Source of the DNA: Desulfocicer sp963675955
GTDB taxonomy: Bacteria > Desulfobacterota > Desulfobacteria > Desulfobacterales > Desulfobacteraceae
Direction of reading: 5' to 3'
DNA length: 64,000 nt
Assembly: GCA_963675955.2 (NCBI GenBank)
Contig: CAXXVR010000010.1
Span: forward strand, 124,001-188,000
In this document: one piece after another, positions 61,125 through 64,000 of the stretch
How positions within the stretch are numbered: the stretch's first letter is position 1
How the letters are laid out: the number at the start of each line of letters is the position of its first letter
Position numbers and translations under genes: made by a program
The notes under the pieces: generated by a model
The model's input: only the letters and a program-made list of their open reading frames with translations
What the model was told of the DNA's origin: nothing
Databases searched by the model: none

Positions 61125-62273
61125 GTGAATTTTGACCTTACCAAAGAGCAGACAATGATTCGCAAAGAAGTGAGAAAGTTTGCCCAGAAAGAAATTGCAC
61201 CCATTGCAGGTGAACTTGACGAAAATGAAGAATTTTCAGCAGAACTCACCCGCAAAATGGGAGAAATAGGTCTCTTTGGGATGTTTGTGTCGGAAAAATA
61301 TGAGGGACAGGGGATGGATTACATCTCGTACATCATCGCCGTGGAAGAAATCGCCAGAATAGACGGCTCCCAGGCCGCCACCATCGCTGCCGGGAACTCC
61401 CTCGGCATCGGTCCCCTTTATTATTTCGGGTCAGAAGAACAGAAACAGAAATATCTGCCACCCCTTTGCAACGGTGAAGGTCTGTGGGGCTTTGGGCTCA
61501 CCGAACCCACAGCGGGTTCTGATGCCGGAGGAAGTAAAACAACGGCAGTTCCCGATGGAGATGACTGGATCATCAACGGTTCAAAAATATTCATCACCAA
61601 TGCCGCCTGCGAAATGACCCTTGGCGTTACGGTACAGGCCATCACCGGTACCCGGGACAACGGCAAGCCCGAATACACCTGTTTTATAGTGGAAAAAGAC
61701 ACACCGGGATTCAAGGCTGTCCCCATGCATAAGAAAATGATGTGGCGGGCCTCCAACACGGCAGAACTGTACTTTGACAATGTCCGGGTACCCAAGGAAA
61801 ATATTCTGGGTAAACGTGGAGACGGTTTTCACCAGATGCTGAAAACTCTGGATGGTGGCCGTCTTTCCATTGGCGCCATGGGCCTTGGCGGTGCCCAGGG
61901 AGCCTACGATCTGGCATTGAAATATGCAAAGGACCGGGAACAATTCGGGCAGCCCATTTCAAAATTCCAGGCCATTGCCTTCAAGCTTGCAGACTGCGCC
62001 ATGGAAATTGAATGTGCCAGAAACCTTATGTACAAAGCCTGCTGGCTCAGGGGCGAAAACCGCCCATTTGAAAAGGAAGCAGCCATGGCCAAACTGTATT
62101 GTTCTGAACTCATGGGCCGGGTGGCCAATCATGCAGTGCAGATCCACGGCGGTTATGGTCTCATGAAGGAGTATAATGTTGAGCGATTTTACCGGGACCA
62201 GAAACTCCTTGATATTGGGGAAGGAACTTCAGAAGTTCAAAGAATTGTTATTTCACGACACATTGGGTGCTGA
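61125..62273 (+). CDS. Acyl-CoA dehydrogenase
   Basis: 382 residues, the normal length. FGLTEPTAGSDAGGSKTTA (FAD and substrate loop), WIINGSKIFITNA, RDREQFG-like KDREQFGQPISKFQAIAFKL, IHGGYGLMKEYNVERFYRD and the C-terminal GEGTSEVQRIVISR bearing the probable catalytic Glu. FAD-dependent desaturation of an acyl-CoA. GTG start at 61125 with AGGAGG 7 nt upstream; an ATG inside that spacer is out of frame. Followed after 29 bp by the ligase. Confidence 0.94.
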   Translation: MNFDLTKEQTMIRKEVRKFAQKEIAPIAGELDENEEFSAELTRKMGEIGLFGMFVSEKYEGQGMDYISYIIAVEEIARIDGSQAATIAAGNSLGIGPLYYFGSEEQKQKYLPPLCNGEGLWGFGLTEPTAGSDAGGSKTTAVPDGDDWIINGSKIFITNAACEMTLGVTVQAITGTRDNGKPEYTCFIVEKDTPGFKAVPMHKKMMWRASNTAELYFDNVRVPKENILGKRGDGFHQMLKTLDGGRLSIGAMGLGGAQGAYDLALKYAKDREQFGQPISKFQAIAFKLADCAMEIECARNLMYKACWLRGENRPFEKEAAMAKLYCSELMGRVANHAVQIHGGYGLMKEYNVERFYRDQKLLDIGEGTSEVQRIVISRHIGC

Positions 62274-62302
62274 GCTAACTTTTTTATTTAAAGAGGAGTC
62301 AA

Positions 62303-63955
62303 ATGCAAAAACCTGACATCACAGTAGGCAAGACAACCATTGGTAACATCGTAGATATGTTGGCTGACAACCTGGGGGACAACAGTGCACTTGAATATTT
62401 ATCCCTGGATATAAAGTATAATTTCAAGGAATTCAGGGATATTTGTGATCAGGTTGCCAAGGGGCTCATGGCACTTGGTATTCAGCGAGGGGAAAAGGTT
62501 GCCATCTGGGCTAACAATCTACCAGAATGGGTGTATACTCAATACGGCAGTGCCAGAATGGGTGCAGTTCTGGTGACGGTGAACACGAGCTATAAAAGTG
62601 CAGAATTGGAATATCTTCTGGAACAGTCCGATGCCACCAGCATTATTCTCACCGGTGGAGTCAGGGAAGCGGATGAATATATCAAGGTCATAAATAAGGT
62701 ATGCCCCACACTCAAGGACAGTGAACCAGGAAAACTTTCCAGTCCCAAGCTGCCGTTCCTTAAAAATGTTATTTATCTGGGTAAGGATAAAGTTCCCGGC
62801 ATGTACAACTGGGATGACATCATGGAAATGGGTAAAAAAGTTACCGATGCTGAACTCAAACAACGCCTGGACTCCCTGGAACCCGATGATGTAATCAACA
62901 TGCAGTACACCTCCGGCACCACCGGTTTTCCCAAGGGTGTCATGCTTTCTCACACAAACCTCATCGGCAATGCCATGAGCATGGCCAGCTGCATGAAGCT
63001 TACCCCCGATGATGCCATGTGCATTCCAGTTCCTTTCTTTCACTGCTTTGGATGTGTCATCGGTACCCTTTGCTGCATGGTATCAGGTACCACCATGGCC
63101 CCTGTGGTGGCCTTTAACCCGGTGGATGTACTCAAAACCGTGGAAGCTTCCAAGTGTAATGCCCTGCTGGGTGTTCCCACCATGTTCATCGCCGAATTTG
63201 AGGAAATGGATAAAAACAGCTATGATACATCCAGCCTCAGAACCGGTGTCATGGCCGGTTCCACCTGTCCAATTGAGGTCATGAAACGGGTAATCAAAGA
63301 CATGGGTGCCAAGGAAATGACCATTGTATACGGCCAGACCGAAGCCTCCCCGGGCATTACCCAGACCCGTGACAACGACTCTTTGGAATTAAAGACATCC
63401 ACCGTAGGTAAGGCGCTTCCCAATGTGGAAGTAAAAATCGTTGATCCCATCACAGACGAAGAAATGCCCGTAAACGAACAGGGTGAGCTTTGCACCCGGG
63501 GCTATCATGTCATGAAGGGCTATTATAAAATGGAAGAGGCTACGGCCCAGGCCATTGATAAAGACGGCTGGCTCCACACAGGCGATCTTGCCACCATGGA
63601 CGAAAACGGATATTGCAAGATCACCGGACGTATTAAAGATATGATCATTCGGGGTGGAGAAAATATCTATCCAAGGGAAATAGAAGAATTTCTGTATCAT
63701 TTCCCAAAGCTTAAAGATGTCCAGGTGGTGGGGGTTCCCGATAAAAAATACGGGGAGGAGGTGGCGGCATTTATTCAGCTCAAGCCAGGTGAAAAAGCCA
63801 CAGCTGAAGATGTTAAAAACTTCTGTAAAGATAAAATTTCCTATCATAAAATTCCACGATTTGTCTTTTTTGTGGATGACTATCCCACCACGGCCAGTGG
63901 CAAAATTCAGAAATATAAATTAAGGGATATTGCCACTGAAACCATTGATAAATAA
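62303..63955 (+). CDS. AMP-forming acyl-CoA ligase (fatty-acid/medium-chain type)
   Basis: 550 residues. A3 motif YTSGTTGFPKGVMLSH near residue 203, A5 YGQTEASPG, A7/A8 DGWLHTGDLATMD and RIKDMIIRGGENIYPREIEE, A10 PTTASGKIQKYKLR. Activates a carboxylic acid to its CoA thioester, which the preceding dehydrogenase can then oxidise. Good ribosome site (AGAGGAG). Confidence 0.93.
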   Translation: MQKPDITVGKTTIGNIVDMLADNLGDNSALEYLSLDIKYNFKEFRDICDQVAKGLMALGIQRGEKVAIWANNLPEWVYTQYGSARMGAVLVTVNTSYKSAELEYLLEQSDATSIILTGGVREADEYIKVINKVCPTLKDSEPGKLSSPKLPFLKNVIYLGKDKVPGMYNWDDIMEMGKKVTDAELKQRLDSLEPDDVINMQYTSGTTGFPKGVMLSHTNLIGNAMSMASCMKLTPDDAMCIPVPFFHCFGCVIGTLCCMVSGTTMAPVVAFNPVDVLKTVEASKCNALLGVPTMFIAEFEEMDKNSYDTSSLRTGVMAGSTCPIEVMKRVIKDMGAKEMTIVYGQTEASPGITQTRDNDSLELKTSTVGKALPNVEVKIVDPITDEEMPVNEQGELCTRGYHVMKGYYKMEEATAQAIDKDGWLHTGDLATMDENGYCKITGRIKDMIIRGGENIYPREIEEFLYHFPKLKDVQVVGVPDKKYGEEVAAFIQLKPGEKATAEDVKNFCKDKISYHKIPRFVFFVDDYPTTASGKIQKYKLRDIATETIDK

Positions 63956-64000
63956 AATCAAATATGCATCACTTGCTGATTTTAAAGATTAAAATAACGA

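Overview
The window looks like a chromosomal segment of an anaerobic, Gram-negative member of the Desulfobacterota (a Desulfobacteraceae-type sulfate reducer is the best guess). The support is the combination of a complete Rnf operon preceded by a tetraheme cytochrome c, futalosine-route menaquinone genes (mqnA, mqnC, mqnD, mqnE), a free-standing YcaO-TPR protein, a TRAP transporter, a glycolate/lactate-type dehydrogenase pair and an acyl-CoA dehydrogenase/ligase pair. No dsr, apr or sat gene lies in the window, so sulfate reduction itself is inferred from relatives and not seen.

Layout. Positions 1-3140 (minus) hold the start of rpoD, dnaG and hisB. Positions 3338-5077 hold a YcaO-TPR protein, followed by a cysteine hydrolase (minus). 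Positions 6031-9176 form a lipoprotein / DUF350 / membrane spermidine-synthase-like operon. Positions 9198-12862 (minus) form a four-gene operon: PilZ, small membrane protein, cardiolipin synthase, and GAF-GGDEF-PilZ. Positions 13050-17797 are a compact integrated element inserted in the 3' half of tRNA-Arg(ACG): an integrase, a phage-like replication module and short unknown genes, bounded by 65-bp att repeats. Immediately beyond it are tadA and purA. Next come tRNA-Pro, a secreted protein, mqnD, and the mqnE-mqnC-mqnA operon, then an M24 peptidase, larE and an Ala/Glu/Lys-repeat membrane protein. Positions 30410-34494 hold small genes, two tRNAs and a histidine kinase/response regulator pair. 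Positions 34739-43511 hold an RseC-like protein, the tetraheme cytochrome, rnfCDGEAB and apbE. Positions 43950-51547 hold a YhcC radical SAM protein, mnmG, a DnaJ-type chaperone, hpt and a very acidic repeat protein with a DUF3426 tail. Positions 51703-60586 hold tRNA-Met, then a catabolic region: a frameshifted MFS transporter, a FadR-type regulator, a GlcF/GlcD pair and a TRAP transporter. TGGT-N3-ACCA operators in the divergent control region tie the last two together. Positions 61125-63955 hold the acyl-CoA dehydrogenase and acyl-CoA ligase.

The most notable biology: (1) an Rnf complex in which RnfC shows no recognisable NADH/FMN glycine-rich motif, while RnfB is fused to a GltD/NfnB-like FAD/NAD(P) oxidoreductase, suggesting that the pyridine-nucleotide site has moved; (2) a minimal satellite-like element inserted in the tRNA that is the substrate of TadA, whose gene is next door; (3) several families of intergenic long palindromic repeats, at least one of them GC-rich with three full copies; (4) two proteins dominated by near-identical tandem repeats, one showing a higher-order three-unit duplication; (5) a predicted FadR regulon with a probable single-base deletion in the adjacent transporter gene.

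All functional calls rest on reading motifs and context by eye. No database search was possible.
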